Shown here one piece after another: positions 1 through 6,270 of a stretch of 10,298 nucleotides of DNA (the first letter of the stretch is position 1; the number at the start of each line of letters is the position of its first letter). A program made the position numbers and the translations under genes. The notes below the pieces were generated by a model. It searched no databases, had not been told where the DNA came from, and saw only the letters and a list, made by a program, of their open reading frames with translations. The DNA comes from Solobacterium sp. (lineage in GTDB: Bacteria > Bacillota_I > Bacilli_A > Erysipelotrichales > Erysipelotrichaceae), in contig JAFWCP010000197.1 in assembly GCA_017536845.1 (NCBI GenBank), positions 1 through 10,298 of the forward strand, given 5' to 3'.

Positions 1-354
1 ATTGATACATACAGCGAAGCCTATGAGCAGGAATATGAGACCATTGGTTTTTGCAGGAAGCTTGTGGACAAGGACGGCAGGTTTATTGCCGGCGTGATCG
101 CGAAAGTAAACAAAGGCTCCCATGGTTTTGTTGACGCTCTGTTTGTGGAAGAACCTCTCAGGCGTCAGGGCCTGGGGACGTATTTCCTGAAGGAAGTGGA
201 AAAACTGGCAAAGGAAAACGATACGTCTATGATTCTTACAACGGCGGGGGACTGGAACGTAGAGTTCTTCAAAAAGAACGGCTACCTGCTAAGAGGTGAA
301 CTCAAAGACGTCCCCAAAGGCCACAATTGCTACGAGCTCTACAAAATGATCTGA
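1..354 (+). CDS. GNAT family N-acetyltransferase, copy 1 (5' partial)
   Basis: This is the C-terminal part of a GNAT acetyltransferase, a family that moves the acetyl group of acetyl-CoA to an amine. The frame is open from base 1, so the gene begins outside the window; the GTG at 64 is probably an internal Val codon because the upstream codons read as normal protein. Seen: beta-4 (VDALFVEE), the acetyl-CoA pyrophosphate loop RRQGLG just after it, the following helix, then a FFKKNGY segment and a closing DVPKGH..YELYK signature before TGA at 352-354. The domain is paralogous to the two downstream copies, aligning along its whole length. The substrate is unknown; small-molecule amines such as aminoglycosides or polyamines are typical guesses for this branch, but nothing here proves it. 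This copy shows no lesion in the visible part. Confidence 0.85.
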   Translation: MDTYSEAYEQEYETIGFCRKLVDKDGRFIAGVIAKVNKGSHGFVDALFVEEPLRRQGLGTYFLKEVEKLAKENDTSMILTTAGDWNVEFFKKNGYLLRGELKDVPKGHNCYELYKMI

Positions 355-398
355 AGCAATTCGAATGAATCGGACTTTGTTCCAAGGAGAAAATCAGA

Positions 399-908
399 AT
401 GAAATACGAAACCATGCCTTTTGCGGAAGATGATGCGTAATTCATCGAGCAGAAGATCAAAGCGGTCATGGATTTCATCGTGTTGCAAGAAGAAGGAGCG
501 GAGGATGAGTATGTGCTGCTGAAGATCACCGACGATGCAGGAAACCTCATCGGCGGATGTATCGTGGAGATCGACAGATGGAAAACCGCGGCTCTTGATA
601 CGCTGCGGGTGGATGAAAAGAACCGCAGACAGGGGCTTGGCTCCGCACTGATCCGCGAGGCAGAACGGGCTGCGGGAGAAAAGGGCTGTCATGTCATGCT
701 GCCGGGAACATTCGATTTTCAGGCCCGGCCGCTCTATGAAAAACACGGATATGAGCTCTGCAGCACCTTCAGTGATTTTCCAAGAGGACATAAGCTCTAT
801 GATTTTCTGAAGCGGCTGGATCATCCTGCAAAAGGATATGTTCCTTCCGTGGAATATGAAATCAGGCCGGCCGTGAGAAAGATGCAGAGGTCATACGCCG
901 TGGGCTAA
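399..908 (+). pseudogene. GNAT acetyltransferase, copy 2, interrupted by an in-frame stop at codon 14
   Basis: The natural start is ATG 399, with AAGGAGA at 383-389 at good spacing. The frame then hits TAA at 438-440 after 13 codons and continues open to 908. An annotation restarting at ATG 468 (146 aa) would lack the first helix and strand, and I see no clear ribosome site there. The rest is a full GNAT core: LIGGCIVEI, LRVDEKNRRQGLG (acetyl-CoA loop), LYEKHGYEL and the DFPRGHKLYDFLKRL ending, matching copies 1 and 3. After that motif the frame runs through a linker (DHPAKGYVPS) into the start of copy 3 (VEYEIRPA) and ends at TAA 906-908 only because of a one-base deletion near 870-873. It is probably inactive, unless the internal start is used or the stop is a sequencing error. 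Confidence 0.7.
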
Positions 909-1265
909 AAGATTACGATATGTCACATGTACCGAATGAACGTAAACCGATCACGCTTAATAAAAAGCTGCTGGATGAAAACTGGCCGCATGATCGCCGC
1001 GGTTTTTGCGGGTGTCGGGAGCTGGAACCAGCTGAATATCAATATGATATGGGTCGATGAGCCTTACCGCAACCGGGGCATAGGCTCAGAACTGCTTGCT
1101 GAAATCGAGCGTGAGGGGAAAGGAATTGGTGCATATTTCGCCTTCACCGAACTGTCAGCCGATTGGAGTGCAGCGTTTTTCCGGAAGAACGGTTATGCGG
1201 AAGCCGGCAGCTGGGAAGATGTTCCAAAGGGACACGTTACATATGTTATGAAGAGACGGTTTTGA
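849..1265 (+). pseudogene. GNAT acetyltransferase, copy 3, two compensating frameshifts
   Basis: The N-terminal part starts in the frame of copy 2 (EYEIRPA, GTG 849 or fused to copy 2). It continues in another frame from about 872 (REKDAEVIRRGLKDYDMSHV, then NERKPITLNKKLLDEN) and returns to the first frame at 984 (GRMIAAVFAGVG). This fits one base lost near 870-873 and one extra base, T983. From 984 to 1265 the GNAT core is intact: INMIWVDEPYRNRGIG (acetyl-CoA loop RNRGIG), a long helix, AAFFRKNGY, and the DVPKGHVTYVMKRRF ending. An automatic caller may report 927-1265 (112 aa), but its first ~19 residues are out-of-frame sequence. Without the indels, copies 2 and 3 would form one open frame, so a two-domain ancestor is possible. 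Probably non-functional; sequencing indels are the alternative. Confidence 0.7.
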
Positions 1266-1313
1266 TGTGCTGAAGTATCAAACGGCAGATTTCTGTATGA
1301 GGAGGTCAAAGAA

Positions 1314-1826
1314 ATGGAATTATCTGTAAACGGCAATATACAATTGCGGGCAATCACTCATGAAAATGCAGCTTTGCTTTTCCCGCTGTTCAAAGCCGAC
1401 CTGAAGGAAATCAGCCAGTGGTTTCCCTTTGACGAAGATTATCAGCTTGCATATGACCTTGCCTATGTGGATGAAAAGAAGCCGCCGTTCGATGAAACCT
1501 TTGTGATTTACTATCACGGTGAACCATGCGGAAGGGTGGGCTTATACGATTACGACCAAAGCAGAAGCGAAATCTATCTGTACTACTGGGTGGCTTCTCC
1601 CTGTCGAAGAAAACACATCGCAGTGGATTCGGTTCTGGCTGTCATGGACTATCTGAAATCGTTGGGGCTCAAAAGCGTTCTGTTTGACGTGAAAAAAGCA
1701 AATGTGCACAGCATCGCGTTGATCAATCATCTACCCGGTGCAGGATTGATCAAAGAGGACGCTGATGGTTTCATCTACAGATGTACACTCCGGCAGCCGG
1801 ATGCCGAAACGTACAATGAACTGTAA
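1314..1826 (+). CDS. GNAT family N-acetyltransferase, RimJ/RimL-like, altered acetyl-CoA loop
   Basis: A 170-residue protein started at ATG 1314 by a textbook AGGAGGT at 1300-1306 (7-base spacing). The layout is that of Acetyltransf_3 GNATs: N-terminal IQLRAITHENAALLFPLF, a mid-protein G-E-P-C-G-R-V-G-L-Y strand pair, IYLYYWV beta-4, the loop region, then VLFDVKKANVHSIALINHL, where the Asn-x-x-Ser helix is typical of the family. The acetyl-CoA loop, normally (Q/R)xxGx(G/A), reads RRKHIA at residues 98-103, with His101 where Gly is expected; this should weaken cofactor binding. It is not close to the three GNATs upstream. Its own strong ribosome site and uninterrupted frame suggest it is still translated. 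Family known; substrate (protein N-terminus or small amine) not determinable. A terminator hairpin lies 145 bases downstream. Confidence 0.85.
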   Translation: MELSVNGNIQLRAITHENAALLFPLFKADLKEISQWFPFDEDYQLAYDLAYVDEKKPPFDETFVIYYHGEPCGRVGLYDYDQSRSEIYLYYWVASPCRRKHIAVDSVLAVMDYLKSLGLKSVLFDVKKANVHSIALINHLPGAGLIKEDADGFIYRCTLRQPDAETYNEL

Positions 1827-1970
1827 TCTTCCGCGTCTATTGTCCTGACCGCTCTGGCAGGTGCAGAAATGTGCGTTTTGTTCACACGGCTGCACCAGGG
1901 CACTTCCAAAGAATTGCCCGGCATTTTGGAAAACAGATACGGTATATCTGCTGCAGAGGTCTGCGGTGAT

Positions 1971-2009
1971 GGCAGGCGAAAAGCTGAACAGCCTTTTCGC
2001 CTGTCTTTT
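1971..2009 (+). terminator. Rho-independent terminator after the GNAT block
   Basis: The left arm GGCAGGCGAAAAGC (1971-1984) pairs with GCCTTTTCGCCTGTC (1991-2005) with one bulged C (1992) and one G-T pair, closing a six-base loop TGAACA. The stem is about 14 bp and is followed by TTTT at 2006-2009. The T run is short, but the stem is the strongest in the window and sits between the last GNAT gene and the next promoter. The AAAA/TTTT content of the arms could let it work in both directions. Confidence 0.65.
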
Positions 2010-2042
2010 GATAGAACCGGTCAGATTTTCGCTGAAACGCCC

Positions 2043-2071
2043 TTGAATTTTCCATATCAGGCCGATATAAT
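2043..2071 (+). promoter_or_regulatory. Sigma-70-type promoter, TTGAAT-N17-TATAAT
   Basis: The -35 element TTGAAT (2043-2048; 4 of 6 to TTGACA) is separated by exactly 17 bases from a perfect -10 TATAAT (2066-2071). The predicted start point, about 7 bases on, is near 2078, directly at the left edge of palindrome 1, as expected for a repressed promoter. This is the only near-consensus promoter I could identify in the window. Confidence 0.65.
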
Positions 2072-2078
2072 TGCAAGG

Positions 2079-2098
2079 AGGTTAGATGATTCTAACCT
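2079..2098. promoter_or_regulatory. Operator-like palindrome, site 1
   Basis: A perfect inverted repeat, AGGTTAGA-TGAT-TCTAACCT, with 8-base arms and a 4-base centre. It overlaps the predicted transcription start of the promoter at 2043-2071, so a bound protein would block initiation. Its GGTTAG-N6-CTAACC core (2080-2097) is repeated at site 2 and, in part, at site 3. If transcribed, it would also form a hairpin at the 5' end of the RNA. The half-site resembles that of DtxR/IdeR, but the spacing is also compatible with a TetR-type operator; no regulator gene is in the window. Confidence 0.6.
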
Positions 2099-2276
2099 TC
2101 ATCCGGGAAACGGAACTGAAGATGGACAAGGCATCATCCTCAGTGTCCAAAAAGGCGCTGATACAGGGCTGGAGCCCAAGACGCTGATGTCACAGGCCTT
2201 TCAGCCTTTCGGTTCTTTGCCGGATATACCGTCAACGATGGTATGATTTCGAAAAGATTCCGGCTGACGTGATGAA

Positions 2277-2311
2277 AACAAAGGATTATCCTTGTTAAAA
2301 GTCTTTTTTTT
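2277..2311 (+). terminator. Terminator-like hairpin with T8 tract, or attenuator
   Basis: AACAAAGGA (2277-2285) pairs with TCCTTGTT (2289-2296), with one bulged A, and a run of eight T follows at 2304-2311 after a short AAAAGTC spacer. The stem is AT-rich and the spacer longer than ideal, so termination may be partial. It would end the short transcript starting near 2078 before palindrome 2. Confidence 0.4.
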
Positions 2312-2318
2312 GAATGCA

Positions 2319-2336
2319 GGTTAGGTTAATCTAACC
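2319..2336. promoter_or_regulatory. Operator-like palindrome, site 2 (iron-box-like)
   Basis: GGTTAG-GTTAAT-CTAACC, an inverted repeat with 6-base arms and a 6-base spacer, the same architecture as sites 1 and 3. An overlapping register, GGTTA-ATC-TAACC (2324-2336), matches the 5-3-5 core of the DtxR/IdeR iron box, and the 19 bases from 2321 agree with that published consensus (TTAGGTTAGSCTAACCTAA) at about 14 positions. It lies 160 bases before the start of the first cluster gene. No clear -35/-10 pair accompanies it. Confidence 0.6.
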
Positions 2337-2495
2337 CGGCTTTCTGCAATACCGGCATATGACATGCCATGGCTTATAAAATGCGGTTTTTCTGCACCGG
2401 TCTATAGACGTGCTGAGAATGCAGATCGGCAGCAGAATATGAGATCGCTGCATATCAGAGAAGGTTCCTTGGATACAGAAAACAGGAGAATGATC

Positions 2496-3416
2496 ATGAC
2501 CCTGAAGTATGAATTGCTCAGACGGCTGGTAAAAGCCGCAAATATCAAAAAGATGTGGACAGGGATGAGTACAGAAGAGCTTCTTCAAAACCGTAGGGAG
2601 CAGAACGCGAAGAATCGGATCCCGGAGCTGAAGGACGATGGATTTTTTATCAGCAGGGCCGAAGTCATGGGGTTTCCGGTCCTGATGATGGTCCACAGGG
2701 AAAGGACGGATCACGCCTGCCTCTTCCTGATCGGCGGCGGCATGATCAGTGCGCCAAGGCCGGCTTCCATCAGAAAAGCACTCCGTTTTGCGAAGGAAAC
2801 CGGACTGGATGTGTTTGTGCCGTATTATCCGCTTTGCACAGATTACCCGCTGACCAGAGCATACGAAATGATTCATGAAACATACAAGACAATGCTGGAA
2901 GCGTATGCGGCAAAGGATATCTTCGTACTGGGCACATCTTCCGGCGGGAATCTTGCTCTCGGCATGGTTCCGTATATCAATGACGGTCATGGTGATGTGA
3001 CCATGCCCGGCTATATCATGGCCATTTCTCCCGGTACCTGTGTGGATACGGATGAAGAATGGCAGCGGATGAAGGAACTGGATCAAAAGGATGTGGCGAT
3101 CCCGGCCCAGTATATGAAAACTGCCGTAGAAATCATGCGGCATGGGGACAGCAGTGTTCCGGAATATATGATCTGGCTGCAGAAAGGCAATTTTGCAAAC
3201 TGCCCGAAAACCACTTTTATCTACGGAAGTGATGAAACACTTTATGCCTGCGCACCGTCTTTTGAAAAAGCCATGAAAAGGTACGGCGTGGAGTATGAAA
3301 TGATCGTCGGCGAGGGTATGTTTCACTGCTATCCGGTCTTCCCGATCGTCAAAGAAGCAGAAGATGGCTGGAACATGATGATAAGGCTGATGAAAGAGAA
3401 CATGAAAGAAGACTGA
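2496..3416 (+). CDS. Alpha/beta hydrolase, hormone-sensitive-lipase type
   Basis: A 306-residue esterase-like enzyme. I chose ATG 2496 because AGGAG at 2484-2488 sits 7 bases before it; a longer frame from 2364 would add 44 residues with no ribosome site. Catalytic features in order: an oxyanion-hole stretch IGGGMIS (residues 79-85, the HGG motif variant of the family), the nucleophile elbow GTSSGG with Ser148, the acid Asp246 in YGSDE, and His277 in EGMFHCYP. The order and spacing fit the HSL/Abhydrolase_3 family, which cleaves carboxyl esters and sometimes amides. No signal peptide, so cytoplasmic. It is first in the gene run, behind palindrome 2 and 12 bases before the second hydrolase. 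The substrate is unknown; a role in opening an ester-bearing metabolite is only inference. An antisense frame across it is a shadow. Confidence 0.85.
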   Translation: MTLKYELLRRLVKAANIKKMWTGMSTEELLQNRREQNAKNRIPELKDDGFFISRAEVMGFPVLMMVHRERTDHACLFLIGGGMISAPRPASIRKALRFAKETGLDVFVPYYPLCTDYPLTRAYEMIHETYKTMLEAYAAKDIFVLGTSSGGNLALGMVPYINDGHGDVTMPGYIMAISPGTCVDTDEEWQRMKELDQKDVAIPAQYMKTAVEIMRHGDSSVPEYMIWLQKGNFANCPKTTFIYGSDETLYACAPSFEKAMKRYGVEYEMIVGEGMFHCYPVFPIVKEAEDGWNMMIRLMKENMKED

Positions 3417-3428
3417 GAGGCGCACCTG

Positions 3429-4196
3429 ATGCAATTTGATGAATCTGGAAATATGAACGGCAGGACGCTGATGCTTCTGCCGGGGACGGCCTGCGATTAT
3501 CAGACAAACTTCGGTTCCGTTTATCAAAGGCTTGCAGAGAAGTACCATCTGATCTGCGTCAATTATGACGGCTTTGACGGAAGCGATTCTGTCTTTCCGG
3601 ACATGATCACGGTGACAGAGAAGATCGAGAACTATATCCAGGATCACTTTGACGGCAGAATTGACGGTGCCATCGGCTCTTCCCTTGGCAGCAGTTTTGT
3701 CGGACAGCTGATCCAGCGGGAAATCATTCACATGGATCACGGGATCTTCGGCAGTCCGGACCTTGACCAGAGCGGACGTTTCAGTGCCTGGCTGCAGTCA
3801 AAGCTGGTGGTTCCTCTTTTAACAGGCTTCACCGGAAATGAGAAGAAAAGGGCGAAAAGCAAAGAAAAACTGAAGGCTTTTTTTGAAATGGATGATGTCA
3901 CGGCGGAAAAGTTCATTGCCTGCTTTTCAAAATTCAAACCGGAATCCATCAGGAACGAGTATTATTCAGACCTTCTGACATGGCTTCAGGATGACATCCA
4001 TGTGGAACATACGAGGGTACATTTCATATACGCCGCAAAGATGGGCAGGAAATATCTGAAACGATATAAAAAGTATTTTCGTGATCCTGATATCCGTGAA
4101 TTCGATATGCAGCATGAACAGTGGCTTTTCGGCGGCGGGAAGTACGCTCTCCCGGTGCTTGCGGCCATTGATGAATTCATGGAGATGCCGGTCTGA
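3429..4196 (+). CDS. Alpha/beta hydrolase, second copy, divergent
   Basis: A 255-residue protein started at ATG 3429, with GAGAGG at 3415-3420 overlapping the previous stop, so it is translated with its neighbour. The fold signature is alpha/beta hydrolase: LLPGTACDY near the N-terminus (oxyanion region, residues 16-24), IGSSLGSS with the nucleophile elbow G-S-S-L-G (Ser85), and a late histidine, His229, in the MQHEQWL segment. The usual acid position after strand 6 reads FIYAAKMGRKYLKRY, with no Asp, so the triad acid is missing or moved. It is not close to the HSL-type protein upstream: no GGG oxyanion motif and a different cap region. The 113 bases after it contain only a small hairpin (4202-4215). 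Function unknown; an esterase, thioesterase or non-enzymatic partner are all possible. Confidence 0.8.
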   Translation: MQFDESGNMNGRTLMLLPGTACDYQTNFGSVYQRLAEKYHLICVNYDGFDGSDSVFPDMITVTEKIENYIQDHFDGRIDGAIGSSLGSSFVGQLIQREIIHMDHGIFGSPDLDQSGRFSAWLQSKLVVPLLTGFTGNEKKRAKSKEKLKAFFEMDDVTAEKFIACFSKFKPESIRNEYYSDLLTWLQDDIHVEHTRVHFIYAAKMGRKYLKRYKKYFRDPDIREFDMQHEQWLFGGGKYALPVLAAIDEFMEMPV

Positions 4197-4309
4197 TCCG
4201 GATGCCTGTCGGCATGTGGGCGTGATTGAGCATGAAGCCAGGGTATATATGCAAACTTCCGCAAACGCTGACAACAGCTGCGGATACAAGAAGAAAAGAG
4301 GTTAACGAA

Positions 4310-4564
4310 ATGATCAGAACAACATTGAAAATCGACGGGATGATGTGCGGGATGTGCGAAGCACATATCTGCGACACGATCAGGAAGGCCGTACCCGAAG
4401 CAATCAAGGTCAAGGCTTCCAGAAGCAAAAAGGAAGCCACCTTCCTGACCGAGAAGGCGGCAGACAACGATCATCTGAAGGCGGCAATCAATGCCACCGG
4501 CTATACGTGCCTGAGCATTGAAACGGCTCCCTGCGAAAAGAAGGGTCTGTTCGGCTGGAAGTGA
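4310..4564 (+). CDS. Small stand-alone heavy-metal-associated (HMA) domain protein
   Basis: An 84-residue protein from ATG 4310, with GAGG at 4298-4301 (8-base spacing). It is a single HMA fold of the kind found in copper chaperones and the N-termini of P-type ATPases: the metal loop DGMMCGMCEAH gives Cys13 and Cys16 (GMxCxxC), followed by the helix ICDTIRKAVPE, a central strand pair, and a closing AAINATGYTCLSIE. Two further cysteines (67 and 75) and a KKGLFGW tail follow. HMA proteins usually carry Cu(I) or another soft metal in the cytoplasm, but no copper ATPase is visible here. Its place among hydrolases and near an iron-box-like site suggests metal handling linked to the cluster, which is inference. 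An upstream ATG at 4226 in the same frame has no ribosome site. Confidence 0.88.
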   Translation: MIRTTLKIDGMMCGMCEAHICDTIRKAVPEAIKVKASRSKKEATFLTEKAADNDHLKAAINATGYTCLSIETAPCEKKGLFGWK

Positions 4565-4624
4565 AAACGGTGTGCCGGGGCTTTCGATATGCCCTTTTCA
4601 CACTCGTTTGATCAGGAGGAAATC

Positions 4625-5494
4625 ATGGCAAAGAAGGATTCAGAACATCAGAAGAAATCCATGAGCATGCTGTTCCGCGGCAGGGCGATCTTCAAGCCGC
4701 TGAACACCGGCCGGATTGACGAACATACTGCCTGCGTGCGGGAGTGGATCGCCAACATCTTCTTTTATACGAAAAACGGCACCACGATCATGATAGATGC
4801 TGGCTATAACTACGATCGGCTGAAGGAAAAGATGGGCTGGCTGGATATTGATCCTGCAAGCATCAAGCAGATCTTCATTACCCATCAGGATACGGACCAT
4901 GTCGGCGCCCTGGAACAGGACAGCGATCTGCTGTTTCAGGATGCGACGGTTTATATCGGGGAAATTGAAAACCGGTATCTGACCGGGGAGGTCCGAAGGA
5001 AGGTGTTCCATGGCGCATACAGGCTTCCAAAGGTCAGGATTGACAACCGGAAGGTTCTGCTGAAAGACGGTGAAGTGGTCCATATCGGGGATATCAAGGT
5101 TGAGTGCATCCTCTGTCCGGGCCATACGTGGGGACACATGGTCTATCTGGTCGATGACGAATACCTGTTCACCGGGGACACGATCTGGTTCGGGGCTGAC
5201 GGCGGTTACAGCTTCCTCAGCACGCTTGCGGAGGACAACAGGCTGGCTGTCTGCTCCCTGGAACGTCTGGAAAAGAACCTGCGCACTAGAAAGCAGCCGA
5301 TAAAGGTCATCACCGGACATACCGGCTGGACGGATGACCTGGATTTTGCCTTCTGTCACAGAACCGAGATATGCCGGCCGTTTACCAGAAAGTATGTTGA
5401 TCCCGATGCGCCGTATGACGGCTATGTGGAAGATGATGATACAGAAGAACAGGCACGGAATGTGCCGCTCAAAAAGGCAGGCAAAAGAGGATAA
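4625..5494 (+). CDS. Metallo-beta-lactamase-fold hydrolase
   Basis: A 289-residue protein from ATG 4625, with AGGAGG at 4614-4619 (5-base spacing); a longer frame from 4589 is less likely. Metal ligands of the MBL fold are seen in order: the first motif THQDTDHVG (His87, Asp89, Asp91, His92), His167 in CPGHTWGH, Asp185 in FTGDTIW, and His232 in TGHTG. In the classical HxHxDH motif the second His is here Asp89; some MBL subgroups have this HQDxDH form and remain enzymes. The family hydrolyses lactones, thioesters, phosphodiesters or lactams, so the reaction cannot be named. No signal peptide, so cytoplasmic. The acidic stretch EDDDTEEQ and a basic KKAGKRG end close the protein. It is 60 bases after the HMA gene; 145 bases without a gene follow. 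Confidence 0.88.
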   Translation: MAKKDSEHQKKSMSMLFRGRAIFKPLNTGRIDEHTACVREWIANIFFYTKNGTTIMIDAGYNYDRLKEKMGWLDIDPASIKQIFITHQDTDHVGALEQDSDLLFQDATVYIGEIENRYLTGEVRRKVFHGAYRLPKVRIDNRKVLLKDGEVVHIGDIKVECILCPGHTWGHMVYLVDDEYLFTGDTIWFGADGGYSFLSTLAEDNRLAVCSLERLEKNLRTRKQPIKVITGHTGWTDDLDFAFCHRTEICRPFTRKYVDPDAPYDGYVEDDDTEEQARNVPLKKAGKRG

Positions 5495-5639
5495 CTGATC
5501 TGAAAACCGGATGCGCACGGGAATGGTGCTTACCGCCATTTCCATGGCATTCATAAATGATGACTGCTGTTTCCGGCTTGACAGGTGCGGCAGATGGCTT
5601 CATCCGGTCTGATTTTAAAGCAGAAAGTGAGGAAGAAAA

Positions 5640-6263
5640 GTGGGATTATTCAGAAAATTTATCAACCAGACACGAAAACCGGAAGGCTTACTTGGAAAGC
5701 TGATGGTAAGCGGCATGAACAGCGGCCATGCAAAGCTGGCAGACTGGGGCATGTCAGCTCTTGCCGGCATATCCGCATCCAGCATTGCCGAACTGGGCTG
5801 CGGCGGCGGCCGGAATGCCCGGGAACTTATGAAACGCTATCCTCAGGCTGCGCTGACGGCCCTGGATTATTCAGGAATCTCTGTTGAAAAAACAAAGAAA
5901 ACAAACAGAAAAGCGATAGAGGCAGGCAGATGCAGCGTCATTCAGGGAGATGTTTCTTCACTCCCTTTTGCCAAAGAAACATATGACCTGGCCACGGCCT
6001 TTGAGACAGTCTATTTCTGGCCCGGGCTGGGAAAGTGCTTCGCGGAAGTATATCGAGTGCTGAAACCGGGCGGTTGTTTCCTGATCTGCAATGAATCCGA
6101 CGGAACCGATGAGACGACGATCAAATACGCGAAGATCATTGACGGTATGAGTTACTACACGATTGAACAGCTTAAAGACGCCCTTACAGCAGCAGGCTTT
6201 TCAAAGATCCGTACAGTGCACCACCCGAAAATGCCGTGGGTCACCGTGCTGGCTGAAAAGTGA
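5640..6263 (+). CDS. Class I SAM-dependent methyltransferase
   Basis: A 207-residue methyltransferase using a GTG start at 5640 behind AGGAAG (5630-5635). The GTG gives MGLFRKFINQTRKPEG, a plausible N-terminus, and no ATG lies nearby in frame until codon 22. SAM-binding motifs: I at residues 49-57 (IAELGCGGG), the acidic end of beta-2 at Asp76 (ALDYS), Asp104 in QGDVSSLPF, and LKPGG before beta-5. The Methyltransf_11-type core is complete and no membrane segment is seen. The family methylates small molecules, and the ETVYFWPG loop is shared with a clostridial group of unknown substrate as I recall it. The next gene starts 7 bases after its stop. A TTGACA at 5578-5583 has no matching -10, so I do not call a promoter. 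In context it may modify or detoxify the metabolite of the cluster. Confidence 0.87.
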   Translation: MGLFRKFINQTRKPEGLLGKLMVSGMNSGHAKLADWGMSALAGISASSIAELGCGGGRNARELMKRYPQAALTALDYSGISVEKTKKTNRKAIEAGRCSVIQGDVSSLPFAKETYDLATAFETVYFWPGLGKCFAEVYRVLKPGGCFLICNESDGTDETTIKYAKIIDGMSYYTIEQLKDALTAAGFSKIRTVHHPKMPWVTVLAEK

Positions 6264-6270
6264 GGCAGAT

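Larger units (their letters stand above)
2078..2311 (+). ncRNA. Possible short repressible transcript (small RNA, or decayed small gene)
   Basis: A promoter with an operator on its start point (2043-2098) and a terminator-like hairpin (2277-2311) bracket about 230 bases without a credible gene. The best internal frame starts at ATG 2086 and ends after 33 codons at a TGA. The AAGGAGG before it (2075-2081) lies largely upstream of the predicted RNA start, so it would barely be part of the message. In the same frame after the stop there is protein-like sequence (WYDFEKIPADVMKTKDYPC, ending at TAA 2296-2298), which may be the tail of a broken gene. Options are a metal-responsive small RNA, a leader/attenuator for the downstream cluster, or a pseudogene. 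I cannot choose between them from sequence alone. Confidence 0.25.
1827..2495. other. Gene-poor regulatory interval between the GNAT block and the hydrolase cluster
   Basis: About 670 bases with no convincing protein gene. Open frames exist (for example 1869-2246, 125 codons) but lack a ribosome site and have no recognisable motif, and the longest antisense frame starting here mirrors the hydrolase genes. In order it holds a terminator hairpin (1971-2009), a promoter (2043-2071), palindrome 1 (2079-2098), a short possible transcript, a hairpin with a T8 tract (2277-2311), palindrome 2 (2319-2336), and an untranslated leader up to ATG 2496. I found no convincing promoter between palindrome 2 and the gene. 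Decayed coding sequence in 2086-2300 cannot be ruled out. Confidence 0.7.

Noticed and set aside
1869..2246. Sense open frame of 125 codons in the regulatory interval
   Set aside because: No ribosome site, no recognisable motif, and it runs through a terminator hairpin, a promoter and an operator palindrome.
2331..3740. Antisense open frame of 469 codons across the hydrolase genes
   Set aside because: The sense strand has ribosome sites and complete catalytic motifs there; the antisense product shows no motif and lacks a suitable start.
4202..4215. Small hairpin ATGCC-TGTC-GGCAT between the second hydrolase and the HMA gene
   Set aside because: Only 5 bp of stem and no T tract, so not enough for a terminator call.
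5535..5548. Small hairpin GCCAT-TTCC-ATGGC in the gap before the methyltransferase
   Set aside because: Short stem with no T tract; such stems are common by chance. No tRNA or riboswitch pattern was seen in this 145-base gap.
4640..5554. Antisense open frame of 304 codons opposite the MBL gene
   Set aside because: Mirror of a well-supported MBL protein with all metal ligands in order; a codon-bias shadow.
5578..5583. TTGACA as a -35 for the methyltransferase gene
   Set aside because: No -10-like hexamer at 16-18 bases downstream; the sequence there is CATCCG.
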